NCBI RefSeq assembly: GCF_024171925.1
Contig: NZ_JAMTCO010000006.1
Coordinates: forward strand, 124,001-188,000
Origin: Actinokineospora diospyrosa
Lineage (GTDB): Bacteria > Actinomycetota > Actinomycetes > Mycobacteriales > Pseudonocardiaceae
Direction of reading: 5' to 3'
DNA: 64,000 nt
Both the position numbers and the translations under genes were made by a program. The notes below the pieces were generated by a model. It saw only the letters and a list, made by a program, of their open reading frames with translations, did no database searches and was not told the DNA's origin. Numbering within the stretch: position 1 is the stretch's first letter; every line of letters begins with the position of its first letter. Positions 25,156 to 33,991 of the stretch are shown piece after piece.

Positions 25156-27208
25156 GGTGGTCGTGCAGGCTCGGGCGCGGCGCATCGAACGCGAGGAGGA
25201 TGTCCGCCGCCTCGCTGAAGCAGCGCACGGCTTCGTCGCGGTGGTGCAAGTGGTAGTGCAAGCGGGTCATGGTCATCAGGACCTCCGCCAGCTCTTGGTC
25301 CCACCCGGCGCTGACGCGGTAGCAGGCCTCTACTTCCCGGCACAGGTCGAGCGCGCGCTGGTGGTCACCAAGCCCCTGCAGGGCGACCGCGATGTTGTGC
25401 CGCGCGTGCGCCACTCCCGGTGGGGACCCGAGGGCGAGTCGGAACGCGAGCTCGTGCTCGGCGTGGTCGAGGGCTTCCGCGTGTCTGCCGAGCTTGGTGG
25501 TGATCACGCTGAGGTTGGCGTGCACGGCTGCTTCGACCGAGCCGCCGCGGACATCGCGCAGCAGTGGCAGGGCTTGGCGGTAGTAGGGCTCGGCGTCCGC
25601 ATGCCGTTCCTGGAGTACCGCTGTGCGTCCGAGCGCGCACAGTGCCTCGCCGCGCAGGATGGTGTCGCCGACACGCTCGGCCAGCGCGTAGGCGTCGCGG
25701 TGGTCGGTGTCGGACTTGACCCAGGACTCCATTTGCTGGTGGGTGTCGCCGCGCCGGATGCGGAAGGTGATCTCGAATGTGGTCGCACCGCAGGCTTGTG
25801 CCGCGGCGATGCCTGCCGTTTCCGCCTCCGCGCGCACGCGCAGGGTCGCGCGTGGTCGGGTGGCCAGGAACCGCATCGCTCCGGCGATCGCCATGGTGAG
25901 CGGGTGTGCTTCGAGCTGCTCGGTGAGCCGCAAGGCGGCCTGCAGGGTGGTGAGCTCGGTGCTCAACCAGGTCAAGGCTTCCGCCCGGTCCCGCACGACA
26001 GCGGGTTCGTCGACCTTCGCGAGATCGATCACGAGCGAAGCGTTGCCGGGGAACAACAACCGGTCGGCGGCGGTGGCGGTTCGGGCATACCGAGTGAGCA
26101 CGGCCATCGTGGCCGCACGTCGGTCCTCGGCGGTCTCGTCGCGTTCCGCGCACTGGGCGGCGTAGGCGTGCAGGAGGTCGTGCGCCTGGTACCGCTCGCG
26201 GCCCGACGGCTCGACAAGGTGAAGATCGGACAGCGCCACCAGGTGCCGGGTCGCTTGTGTGGAGCCGAGTCCGGTGAGAGCGGCCACGGCCAGGACGCTG
26301 AACTCGGTGCCCGGGTGCAGGCCCAGCCTGCGGAAGGTCCGCGCGAGCGGCGGGGCGAGCGAGGTGTAGGACCACTCGAAGATGGTCCGGATCTCGCTGC
26401 TGCCGTCGCTGAGCCCGTTCACCGCGCCCGGGTCAGCGGTGATCTCGGCGATGACGTCCGCGACCCGCAGGTCCGGCCGGACCGCCAGGTGGGTCGCGGC
26501 GACCCGCAGGGCGAGCGGTAACCGCGCGCACGCCCGAACCAGGTCGCGCGGCTCGATGTCGCGCGCCCCGACGATCCCGCGGACGAACGCGGTGGACTCG
26601 TCGTCGGTGAGCAGCCCCAACGGGATCCGGTGCGCGGCTTCGGTGATCACCAGCCCGGTCATGGCCCGTCTGCTGGTCACCACCGCCAGCGACCCGGGCG
26701 CCGCCGGGAGCAGAGGCCGGACCTGTTCGGGGCTCACCGCGTTGTCCAACAGGACCAGCACCCGCCGCCCGGACAGCATTGAGCGGTACAAGGTGGTCTG
26801 GGTGTCCAGATCGGCCGGGATCCGCTCTTCCGCGATCCCCAACGCATAGAGGAATGAGGAGAGCACGAGGCCGGGCGCGAGTGGAGCGCTAGGACCGTGA
26901 CCGCGCAGATTGGCGAACAGCGTCCCATCGGGGAATCGGTCTTGTACCCGGTGCGCCCACCGCACGACCAGGGTCGTCTTGCCGACCCCCGCGGTCCCGT
27001 CGACTGCCGCCACAGTCGCGCTTGGGCTGTCCAATAGCGCGTCCAGTGTGGCCAATTCCCGCGCCCTGCCGACGAAATCCCGCACTCCGGCGGGGGATTG
27101 GCGGGGCAACGGCACGGTGTCCGGCCGTCCGATCACGACCTGGTTGATCGTGGTCGCCTGCACCACCGAACCCGTCACGCCACCGGCGACCTCGTTGCGC
27201 GCACCCAC
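25133..27208 (-). CDS. NB-ARC ATPase with TPR domain (AfsR-like, no SARP domain)
   Basis: 691 residues from GTG 27208. The start is chosen because the family typically begins with a short V-x-G-x-V-x-G-x-V-V-Q-A stretch, present here as VTGSVVQATTINQ, and the upstream open frame is Arg/Pro-rich. Walker A DGTAGVGKTTLVV (~residue 70-78), Walker B RRVLVLLDNAV and a GLPLA-like ARLPLALRVAA motif define the NB-ARC module. Residues ~300-370 are the winged helix, and the C-terminal ~300 residues are TPR repeats (LGDHQRALDLCREVE). It lacks the DNA-binding domain of AfsR and so may signal through partners. Convergent with the ThiF gene. Confidence 0.88.
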   Translation of the reverse strand: MGARNEVAGGVTGSVVQATTINQVVIGRPDTVPLPRQSPAGVRDFVGRARELATLDALLDSPSATVAAVDGTAGVGKTTLVVRWAHRVQDRFPDGTLFANLRGHGPSAPLAPGLVLSSFLYALGIAEERIPADLDTQTTLYRSMLSGRRVLVLLDNAVSPEQVRPLLPAAPGSLAVVTSRRAMTGLVITEAAHRIPLGLLTDDESTAFVRGIVGARDIEPRDLVRACARLPLALRVAATHLAVRPDLRVADVIAEITADPGAVNGLSDGSSEIRTIFEWSYTSLAPPLARTFRRLGLHPGTEFSVLAVAALTGLGSTQATRHLVALSDLHLVEPSGRERYQAHDLLHAYAAQCAERDETAEDRRAATMAVLTRYARTATAADRLLFPGNASLVIDLAKVDEPAVVRDRAEALTWLSTELTTLQAALRLTEQLEAHPLTMAIAGAMRFLATRPRATLRVRAEAETAGIAAAQACGATTFEITFRIRRGDTHQQMESWVKSDTDHRDAYALAERVGDTILRGEALCALGRTAVLQERHADAEPYYRQALPLLRDVRGGSVEAAVHANLSVITTKLGRHAEALDHAEHELAFRLALGSPPGVAHARHNIAVALQGLGDHQRALDLCREVEACYRVSAGWDQELAEVLMTMTRLHYHLHHRDEAVRCFSEAADILLAFDAPRPSLHDHLKAADDG

Positions 27209-27545
27209 GGGCCCAGTCTCGTGCCACAACCGGGACGTGAGCCCGCCCGGTGCTCGTCCACCACCCGGTCGGCGGAAGGAAAGCACGCCATGGGGGAGTG
27301 GGCGATACCGGCGGTAGTTGTCGTGGTGCCACGCCCTGTCCACTTTCTGTCCGTTCTGGGCGGCCCACGTCCAGTCGGTGGGGACGGGCTGCCGACGGTG
27401 GAAATCTGTTTCGTGAAACCGGCTCTGACCTGCGGGTCGGTTTCGGGAAAATGTCGTAACAGGGACGCGGAACAGAACACTTCAACCGTGTTGGGCTTGC
27501 CGACTAATTTCCGGATTCCAAGCTCCACACGAAGAGGAGTAAGCA
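27209..27545. other. Divergent promoter region of the NB-ARC and protease genes
   Basis: About 340 bases. The right half is AT-richer and contains GTTTCGTGAAAC (27408-27419) and a related GGTTTCGGGAAAA shortly after, possibly operator half-sites. AAGAGGAG about 10 bases before the protease ATG is its ribosome site. No coding potential. Confidence 0.5.
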
Positions 27546-30422
27546 ATGCCCTGCAAATCGAAAACGTTACTGGCGGCCGCCATGGCGCTGGTCGCGGTCG
27601 CCGCGGCGGTGGTGATCACGCCAACGGCCTTCGCCGGTGAACCCGAGGGTTCGGTCCGGGTGGCCGCCAAGAACCCCGTCCCGGGGGTGTACTTGGTCAA
27701 GCTCAAGGACTACGCGGGCGCCGCGTCCTCGACCAGCCGCGCGCAAGCGCTGACCGACCAGTACGGCGGCACCGCGACCCACACGCTCGACCGGGTCATG
27801 CGCGGGTACGTCGCGGAGAACCTCGACGAGCGGGCCGCCCGCCGCCTCGCGGCCAACCCCGAGGTCGAGTCGGTCACCCAGTCCGGCACCTCGCACGCCG
27901 CCGAGACCCAGACCAACCCGGTCAACTGGGGGCTCGACCGCGTCGACCAGCGCGACCTGCCGCTGGACAAGAAGTACACCTACTCCGACACCGCGGGCGC
28001 GGGCGTCAACGTCTACATCGTCGACACCGGCATCCGCTACACGCACACGGAGTTCGAGGGCCGCGCGAAGTTCGCCGCGGACTTCGTGCAGCCGCCCACC
28101 AACGGCAACGACTGCGACTCGGCCAAGGCCGGGCACGGCACGCACGTGGCGGGCATCGTCGGCGGCAAGACCCGCGGCGTGGCCAAGAAGGCGAACCTGT
28201 TCGCCGTGCGCATCCTGGGCTGCCAGTCCTCCGGCAAGGACACCGACATCGTCGTCGCGGCCGAGTGGTTGGCCAAGAACGCGGTGAAGCCCGCGGTGGC
28301 GAACATGAGCGTCTACGCCGACGACCCGACCATCGGCGTGGACGCCATCAAGGGGTCCATCGCCGCGGGTGTCCAATGGGGACTGATCACCGGCAACAAC
28401 GGCGGCAACTCCTGCGACTACGGCCCGGGCAGCCGGGTCGACACCGGCGTGCGGACCGGCAACTCGACCTCGTCGGACCAGCGCGCGGGTGACTCCAACG
28501 ACGGCGCCTGCATGGACGTGTTCGCGCCGGGCAGCAACATCGACTCGTCGATCAACTCCTCGGACACCGCCTACGGGCAGAAGTCCGGCACCTCCATGGC
28601 CGCCCCGCACGTGACCGGCGCGCTGGCGCTGCGGTTGGCCGAGGCGCCGTCCTCGACGCCCGCGGACCTGAAGAAGTGGATCGTCGACAACGCCACGACC
28701 GGCAAGATGACCAACATCCGCGCGGGCACGCCCAACCGGCTGCTGTACATCCCGAGCGCGCCGCCGTCGACCAACGACTTCTCCATCGCGGCGAACCCGG
28801 CGTCGGTCAACGCCAACCCGGGCGCCTCGGCGACCAGCACCATCGCCACCACGGTCGTGCGCGGCTCGTCGCAGAGCGTCGCCCTGTCCGCGAGCGGCCT
28901 GCCCTCGGGCGTCACCGCGGCGTTCGACCCGACCTCGGTGACCGCGGGCAACTCGTCGAAGCTGACCCTCTCGGTGTCCTCCAGCGCGACCCCGGGCACC
29001 TACAAGGTCACCGTGACCGGTAAGAGCACCGACGCCACCCACACCGCCGACGTGAGTCTGACGGTCAACGGGACTGTTCCCAACGACTTCAGCCTCGGCG
29101 CCAGCCCGAGCAGCGGTTCCGTCGCGGCCGGGTCCTCGGCGTCGACGACCATCAGCGCGAACGCGGTTCGCAGCGCACGCAACGACGGCCTCACCGACGG
29201 CACGTCCGGCACCGCATCGGGTCCCGGCGTGATCAACGGGTCGCCGACCACGGTCGCCAAGTACCCGTTCATCATCTCGCAACACCGCACCGGGGGCGTC
29301 CGGCCGCAGGAGCAGTCCTGCACCGGCTCGGTCGTGGCGAAGCGGGCCGTGCTGATCGCGGCGCACTGCAAGTTCTCCCAGGGCGACCCGAAGTACCTGG
29401 TGTACGGGCGTGACGACCTCAACGCCACCAACACCGGCACCCGCGTCGAGATCGAGGAGTACCGCACCCACCCGAGCTACGACGCCAACGACGGCTGGCG
29501 CACCGGCTTCGACGTGGCGGTCATCTTCACCAAGTCCGACATCCCGGTCCCGGCGGGCTACCAGTTCCCGTCGATCGCCAAGTCCGGCGACAGCCTGCCG
29601 CTGGGCAGCAAGGGTACCGCGATCGGCTACGGCAAGACCGACGCCAACGACGCCAACAAGAACGCGCTGCTGCGCGAGACCGTGCTGCCGACGGTGGCGG
29701 ACCAGAACTGCGCGAACATCAACTCGCAGTTCGACGCCCGCTACATGTTCTGCGACGGCTTCGGCAACGGCAGCACCGGCCTGTGCCAGGGCGACTCCGG
29801 TGGCCCGTACTTCCTCAACGGCAAGATCTGGGGCGTGTTCTCCTGGCTGCGCACCGACTGCGCGTCCTACAACGCCCACGGCAAGCTGTGGGGCGTCATG
29901 GGCGACTGGGCCAACGCGCAGATCGGCGACACCCCGAACCCGCCGACCGGCGACATCGCCCTCTCGGCCAGCGGGCTGCCCTCGGGCGCGACGGCGTCGT
30001 TCAACCCGACCACGATCGGCGCGGGTGGCACCTCCACCCTCACGGTCAGCACCTCCGCGTCCACGGCCGCCGGTGAGTACCGGATCACGGTCAGCGGCAC
30101 GCGGTCCGGGGTCACCCGCACCACGGTGTACACCCTGACGGTCACCGGCGGCGGCAACACCCCGCTCACCGTGACCAACCCCAACGCGCAGACCAGCGTC
30201 AAGGGGAAGCCGGTCAGCCTGCAGATCAACGCCAGCGGCGGCAAGGGCGGCAACCGCTTCACCGCCACCGGGCTGCCCGCGGGCTTGAGCATCAACGCCA
30301 GCACCGGGTTGATCACCGGCTCACCGACCACCTGGGCGAACTACCACCCGACGGTGACGGTGACCGACAGCTCCGGCGCCAAGGCGAGCGCCACGTTCTA
30401 CTGGTTCGTCTTCCAGTACTAG
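27546..30422 (+). CDS. Secreted double protease: subtilase (S8) with a trypsin-like (S1) domain nested in an Ig-like repeat
   Basis: 958 residues. Signal peptide (~1-31), I9-type propeptide (~35-115), S8 domain (~125-395) with catalytic Asp160 (IVDTG), His197 (GHGTHVAG) and Ser350 (GTSMAAPH). A first Ig-like repeat follows (~400-515: NDFSIAANPASV...SLTVNG). The second Ig-like repeat starts identically (NDFSLGASPSSG, ~517), is interrupted after Val-Arg-Ser near residue 542, and resumes near 803 with IALSASGLPSGATASFNPTT, matching the first repeat's ALSASGLPSGVTAAFDPTS. The 260 inserted residues are a complete trypsin domain: His607 (IAAHC), Asp656 (DVAV), Ser751 (GDSGGP). A C-terminal putative Ig/cadherin-like domain closes the protein. 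All six catalytic residues are intact. A hairpin terminator follows. Confidence 0.93.
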   Translation: MPCKSKTLLAAAMALVAVAAAVVITPTAFAGEPEGSVRVAAKNPVPGVYLVKLKDYAGAASSTSRAQALTDQYGGTATHTLDRVMRGYVAENLDERAARRLAANPEVESVTQSGTSHAAETQTNPVNWGLDRVDQRDLPLDKKYTYSDTAGAGVNVYIVDTGIRYTHTEFEGRAKFAADFVQPPTNGNDCDSAKAGHGTHVAGIVGGKTRGVAKKANLFAVRILGCQSSGKDTDIVVAAEWLAKNAVKPAVANMSVYADDPTIGVDAIKGSIAAGVQWGLITGNNGGNSCDYGPGSRVDTGVRTGNSTSSDQRAGDSNDGACMDVFAPGSNIDSSINSSDTAYGQKSGTSMAAPHVTGALALRLAEAPSSTPADLKKWIVDNATTGKMTNIRAGTPNRLLYIPSAPPSTNDFSIAANPASVNANPGASATSTIATTVVRGSSQSVALSASGLPSGVTAAFDPTSVTAGNSSKLTLSVSSSATPGTYKVTVTGKSTDATHTADVSLTVNGTVPNDFSLGASPSSGSVAAGSSASTTISANAVRSARNDGLTDGTSGTASGPGVINGSPTTVAKYPFIISQHRTGGVRPQEQSCTGSVVAKRAVLIAAHCKFSQGDPKYLVYGRDDLNATNTGTRVEIEEYRTHPSYDANDGWRTGFDVAVIFTKSDIPVPAGYQFPSIAKSGDSLPLGSKGTAIGYGKTDANDANKNALLRETVLPTVADQNCANINSQFDARYMFCDGFGNGSTGLCQGDSGGPYFLNGKIWGVFSWLRTDCASYNAHGKLWGVMGDWANAQIGDTPNPPTGDIALSASGLPSGATASFNPTTIGAGGTSTLTVSTSASTAAGEYRITVSGTRSGVTRTTVYTLTVTGGGNTPLTVTNPNAQTSVKGKPVSLQINASGGKGGNRFTATGLPAGLSINASTGLITGSPTTWANYHPTVTVTDSSGAKASATFYWFVFQY

Positions 30423-30431
30423 CCGGATCCG

Positions 30432-30463
30432 GACCGCGGCCGGGTTCCCACCCGGTCGCGGTC
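30432..30463 (+). terminator. Terminator hairpin after the double protease
   Basis: GACCGCG/CGCGGTC plus CCGGGT/ACCCGG give a stem of 13-14 bp with one mismatch and a short loop, 9 bases after the protease stop. No T-tract, as is usual in actinomycetes. Confidence 0.7.
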
Positions 30464-30614
30464 TGTCCACAATGGCTTCCGGTGGCGGATCGGCCCACCG
30501 CGCTCGGTCCTGGCGCGGTGGGGAGTGTCGTGGCAGTGGCAGGGACTGCGGGCATTCACACCGATCCGCGTCGGGTAGGGCGGGCGGGCACCTGAGGTCC
30601 AGGGTGCCCGCCCG

Positions 30615-31514
30615 CTACCGCTCCCAGCGCACGCCGACGGTTCCGGGGCGGACCGAGGGCGCGACCAGCGACGTGGTTCCCGCCGCCCCCAACCACAGGT
30701 CTTCGACGTGCTGCTCGGGTCCGCGCAAGCCCGCCCGGTCGTAGCGGCGGACCCGACCGGGCGGGGTCCCGACGAACCGCAACTGCACGGTGTAGAGGCC
30801 GACCGGGCGGGAGAACCGGCGGTACACGTGGTCGAGCGGTTGCCCTTGCGCCAAGCGCAGGTCGTACTCGATCACGGTGTCCTCGCCGCGGTTGAGCGGG
30901 CGGTCGAACAGGAACTCCGCCACCATCGACCGGCCCTCCGGGGCGCCGCGGACCCGACCCAGTCGGGCATAGGCGACCCCGAGCAGGTCGGGCGCGCCGA
31001 ACACCGGGTCGTCGGTCTCGTGGCACACCACGCAGCGGTCGACCCGGTCGGCGGTGGCGCGGAGCACGAGCCGGGTCCGCTGCCTGCGTTCGCCGGTGTG
31101 CTCGTCGATCACCAGGGCGTCGCTGACGCCGAGGTAGTCCAGCTGCCCGTCCGGGGTGGCCTCCAGGCCGGTGAGCAGGCGCCCGCAGGACGGCCACAAC
31201 TCGCGCCTCGACAGCGTGCCGGGTGGCCGGGTGCCGCGCCCCCGGGGTTTGCGGCCGCCGAGCAGGGCGACCAGCGAGGCGGCGGGCAGCCCCAGGACCT
31301 CCTCCAGCGCGCTGAGCGCGACCATCGACTCGGCGCGCTCCGGTCTGCTGCGGCCGCTGCGCCAGTACGAGATCGCGGTGCGGCTCACCGTGATCCCGCG
31401 GTCGGACAACCTGCCGCACAAGCGTTCCAGGGTCAGCCCGGACGCCTCGATGGCGGCGTCCAGCGCCACCTCGAACGGTCCGGTCCGCAGCACCCGTCGT
31501 ACGTCGGTGTTCAT
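30615..31514 (-). CDS. XRE-like helix-turn-helix regulator with large C-terminal domain
   Basis: 299 residues. Residues ~15-90 form a Cro/C1-type helix-turn-helix (LTLERLCGRLSDRGITVSRT then AISYWRSGRSRPERAES). The remaining ~200 residues are a beta-rich region I do not recognise beyond its recurrence in actinobacterial XRE proteins, with a Cys pair in DRCVVCHETDD and a conserved EYDLRLAQG stretch. It is divergent from the TrmB/LuxR-type gene at 31636. Target genes unknown. Confidence 0.8.
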   Translation of the reverse strand: MNTDVRRVLRTGPFEVALDAAIEASGLTLERLCGRLSDRGITVSRTAISYWRSGRSRPERAESMVALSALEEVLGLPAASLVALLGGRKPRGRGTRPPGTLSRRELWPSCGRLLTGLEATPDGQLDYLGVSDALVIDEHTGERRQRTRLVLRATADRVDRCVVCHETDDPVFGAPDLLGVAYARLGRVRGAPEGRSMVAEFLFDRPLNRGEDTVIEYDLRLAQGQPLDHVYRRFSRPVGLYTVQLRFVGTPPGRVRRYDRAGLRGPEQHVEDLWLGAAGTTSLVAPSVRPGTVGVRWER

Positions 31515-31635
31515 CGCCCAACTCCCGGTCGGCCCATCGGCGGGGGAAGGCCACCAAAGTAGACGTCCGACGGCGCCGCGAGAAGGGCACCGCCGGCCAT
31601 CGGCCAGATGTGGCCACCGGACCTACACTGACCCG

Positions 31636-32601
31636 GTGGACCCCCTCGACGTCGACTTCCTCGAGCCGATCGGCCTCGGCCCGGCGGAGGGGGCCGTCTA
31701 CCTGGAGCTCCTGCGGCACCCGCGGGCCGACGCCCGCCACCTCGCCGCCGAACTGGAGCTCTCCGGCAGCGGCCTCACCCGAGCCCTGGCGAACCTGGTC
31801 GACGCGGGCCTGGTCGCCCGGCTCGCCTGCCGCCCCGCCCGCTACGTGCCCGCGCCCCCGCAGGTCGCCCTCGACGCCCTGGCCCTGCGCCGCGCCGAGG
31901 ACCTCGACCGGCTCCGCGCGACCGCCCGCAGGCTCGCCAGCACCTACGAGCAGGCGCCCCGCGGCGCCCCCGGTGATCTGGTCGAGCTGATCGAAGGCGG
32001 CCCCGCGGTCCGCCACCACATCGCGCAGCTGCAGCTCGCCGCCCAGGAAGAGGTCCTGATCGTCGACTGCCCGCCCTACCTCGGCGGCGCCCCCGAACTC
32101 AACATCACCGAACTCCAAGGCCTGCGCCGCGGCGTCGCCTACCGCACGATCTACCACCTCCCGGTCCTCGACGACCCCGACCGCCTCGCCGAGGTCACCA
32201 CCTACACCGAGGCCGGTGAGCAGGCCCGCGCCCTCCCGGACGTCCGGCTGAAGATGATGATCGCCGACCGGCGGGTGGCCCTGCTCCCGCTCAGCTTCGA
32301 CGAGTCCGAGACCGGCGCCCGCATCGTCGTGCACCGCTCACCGCTGCTGGTCACCCTGGTCGCCTGCTTCGACCTGCTCTGGGAGCGCGCCACCCCCATC
32401 GGCACCGCCCTGCGCGGCACCCACCGCGACAAGGAGATGCTCGCCCTGCTCGCCGCTGGCCGCAAGGACGCCGCGATCATGCGCTCCCTCGACATCACCC
32501 AGCGCACCATGACCCGCCGCATGTCCGCCCTGCTGACCGAACTCGACGCCACCACCCGCTTCCAGGCAGGTGTCCAGGCCTCCCGCCGCGGCCTGGTCTG
32601 A
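31636..32601 (+). CDS. TrmB/LuxR-type transcriptional regulator
   Basis: 321 residues from GTG 31636. This start places the N-terminal TrmB-like winged helix (GLGPAEGAVYLELLRHPRAD) where the family expects it; the longer open frame upstream overlaps the divergent gene's control region. A central PLD-like/ligand-binding region follows. The C-terminus carries a LuxR-type helix-turn-helix variant (LLAAGRKDAAIMRSLDITQR TMTRRMSALL). Actinobacteria have many such proteins controlling secreted enzymes and secondary metabolism. Its target is not evident; neighbours are the double protease and vanHAX. Confidence 0.85.
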   Translation: MDPLDVDFLEPIGLGPAEGAVYLELLRHPRADARHLAAELELSGSGLTRALANLVDAGLVARLACRPARYVPAPPQVALDALALRRAEDLDRLRATARRLASTYEQAPRGAPGDLVELIEGGPAVRHHIAQLQLAAQEEVLIVDCPPYLGGAPELNITELQGLRRGVAYRTIYHLPVLDDPDRLAEVTTYTEAGEQARALPDVRLKMMIADRRVALLPLSFDESETGARIVVHRSPLLVTLVACFDLLWERATPIGTALRGTHRDKEMLALLAAGRKDAAIMRSLDITQRTMTRRMSALLTELDATTRFQAGVQASRRGLV

Positions 32602-32985
32602 GCCGCTGCCGCTGGCCAGTGGCCGATCTCGATGAGCCTGCTGGTCGGGTCCTGTCCGAGTGACGGGTGCGCGCCACCCCGACCCATCGAACCCGACCGA
32701 CACGACCGCCTTTGCCGCTGGCCTCGCCCGGAACCACTGTGGATCGAACCGGGTATCGCCGGACCTGACCGCCTACCGGGATTCCCTGGAACGCCTGTGC
32801 TGGCAAGGCGCCGACCTGGTTACCACGACCCTCGCGGCACGGCGGTGATGGTACCCATCGCCGACCGGCGCCAGAGGGCGCGGGAATCCCGCCGGTCAGC
32901 CAGTTCCGGCAACGGCTCCGTCGCGCGACGGAGTGTGTCGTCGGCGTATCAATAACCGCATACGACCCCGCAACGCCGTGCTGGC
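32602..32985. other. Intergenic region upstream of vanHAX
   Basis: About 380 bases that should contain the vanH promoter and VanR binding sites; I cannot point to the exact sites. A 62-codon frame (32660-32848) ends with DLTAYRDSLERLCWQGADLV and has genome-like codon use, but the start region is Pro/Asp-rich and I see no family. It might be a small gene or remnant. Confidence 0.4.
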
Positions 32986-32997
32986 TTGACTCGGCAC

Positions 32998-33990
32998 ATG
33001 CTCCATAGCGACCCAGCGCGAGCGGCGGACCGGCGCTCCGCGTCCCCGGGTGTCCCGAACGTGGGGATCACCGTGTACGGCTGCGGCCGGGATGAGGCTG
33101 CCTTGTTCCGGGCAGAGTCGCCGCGCTTCGGTGTTGTGCCGACCATTACCGGCGCGGCCGTGTCCGAGGCCACCGTCGACCTGGTGTCCGGCGACCGGTG
33201 CGTCAGTGTCGACCACAAGGTCCGGATCCCGAACGCGACGGTGCTCGCGTTGAGCCGGGCGGGCGTGGCTTACATCTGCACGAGGAGTGTCGGGTTCGAC
33301 CACATCGATGTGAGCTACGCGGCGAGCGTGGGGATCCTGGTGGAGAACGTCATCTACTCGCCCGACAGCGTGGCCGACTACACGGTGATGCTGATGTTGA
33401 TGGCGCTGCGCAATGCCGCACCGATGGTCAGGCGAGTGGATGTCCACGACTACCGGTTGAACGACACCCCCGGGCGGGAGTTGCGCGACTTGACCGTCGG
33501 GGTGGTCGGGACGGGGCGCATCGGCGCCGCGGTGGTGGACAGGCTGCGTGGTTTCGGTTGCCGGGTAATGACTTGTGGCAAGCGCCGCGCCGCACTTGAC
33601 CAGTTGCTGTCGCTGTCCGACATCGTCACGCTCCACACGCCACTCAACGCCGAGACCTACCACCTCTTGGATGGTCGTCGTATCGCGCAGATGAGGCCCG
33701 GGGCGATTGTCGTCAACACCGGACGCGGTTCGCTCATCGACACGGACGCCCTAGTCGCCGCACTGGAGGGCGGCGAGTTGGGCGGCGCTGCGCTGGACGT
33801 CCTTGAAGGGGAAGAGGGGGTCTTCTACGCGGATTGCGGGGACAAGCCCCTCGGGAGCGCGTTGATGAAGCTGCAGGGGATGCCGAATGTGCTCATCAGT
33901 CCGCACACGGCTTACCACACTGATCACGCACTGCGGGACATCGTCGCCAACAGCCTCTTGAACTGCGTGAACTTCGAAAGAAGGATGTGA
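32998..33990 (+). CDS. vanH: VanH, D-lactate dehydrogenase of vancomycin-type resistance
   Basis: About 330 residues. The sequence follows VanH throughout: GITVYGCGRDEA near the start, TRSVGFDHID (catalytic Arg region), the NAD-binding GVVGTGRIGAAVVDRL, and the C-terminal ALDVLEGEEGVFY and SPHTAYHTDHALRD holding the catalytic His. It reduces pyruvate to D-lactate for the VanA ligase. The start is uncertain: TTG 32986, ATG 32998 and GTG 33061 are all in frame and none has a strong ribosome site; ATG is chosen. The first ~20 residues have no counterpart in enterococcal VanH. One base separates its stop from vanA. Confidence 0.93.
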   Translation: MLHSDPARAADRRSASPGVPNVGITVYGCGRDEAALFRAESPRFGVVPTITGAAVSEATVDLVSGDRCVSVDHKVRIPNATVLALSRAGVAYICTRSVGFDHIDVSYAASVGILVENVIYSPDSVADYTVMLMLMALRNAAPMVRRVDVHDYRLNDTPGRELRDLTVGVVGTGRIGAAVVDRLRGFGCRVMTCGKRRAALDQLLSLSDIVTLHTPLNAETYHLLDGRRIAQMRPGAIVVNTGRGSLIDTDALVAALEGGELGGAALDVLEGEEGVFYADCGDKPLGSALMKLQGMPNVLISPHTAYHTDHALRDIVANSLLNCVNFERRM

Positions 33991-33991
33991 C

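Noticed and set aside
27408-27419. parS-like site GTTTCGTGAAAC
   Set aside because: The arms match parS (GTTTC/GAAAC) but the centre has two bases instead of four, so ParB would not be expected to bind it.
32660-32848. 62-codon frame upstream of vanH
   Set aside because: Some gene-like codon use but no known family and a doubtful start; left as a note in the intergenic entry.
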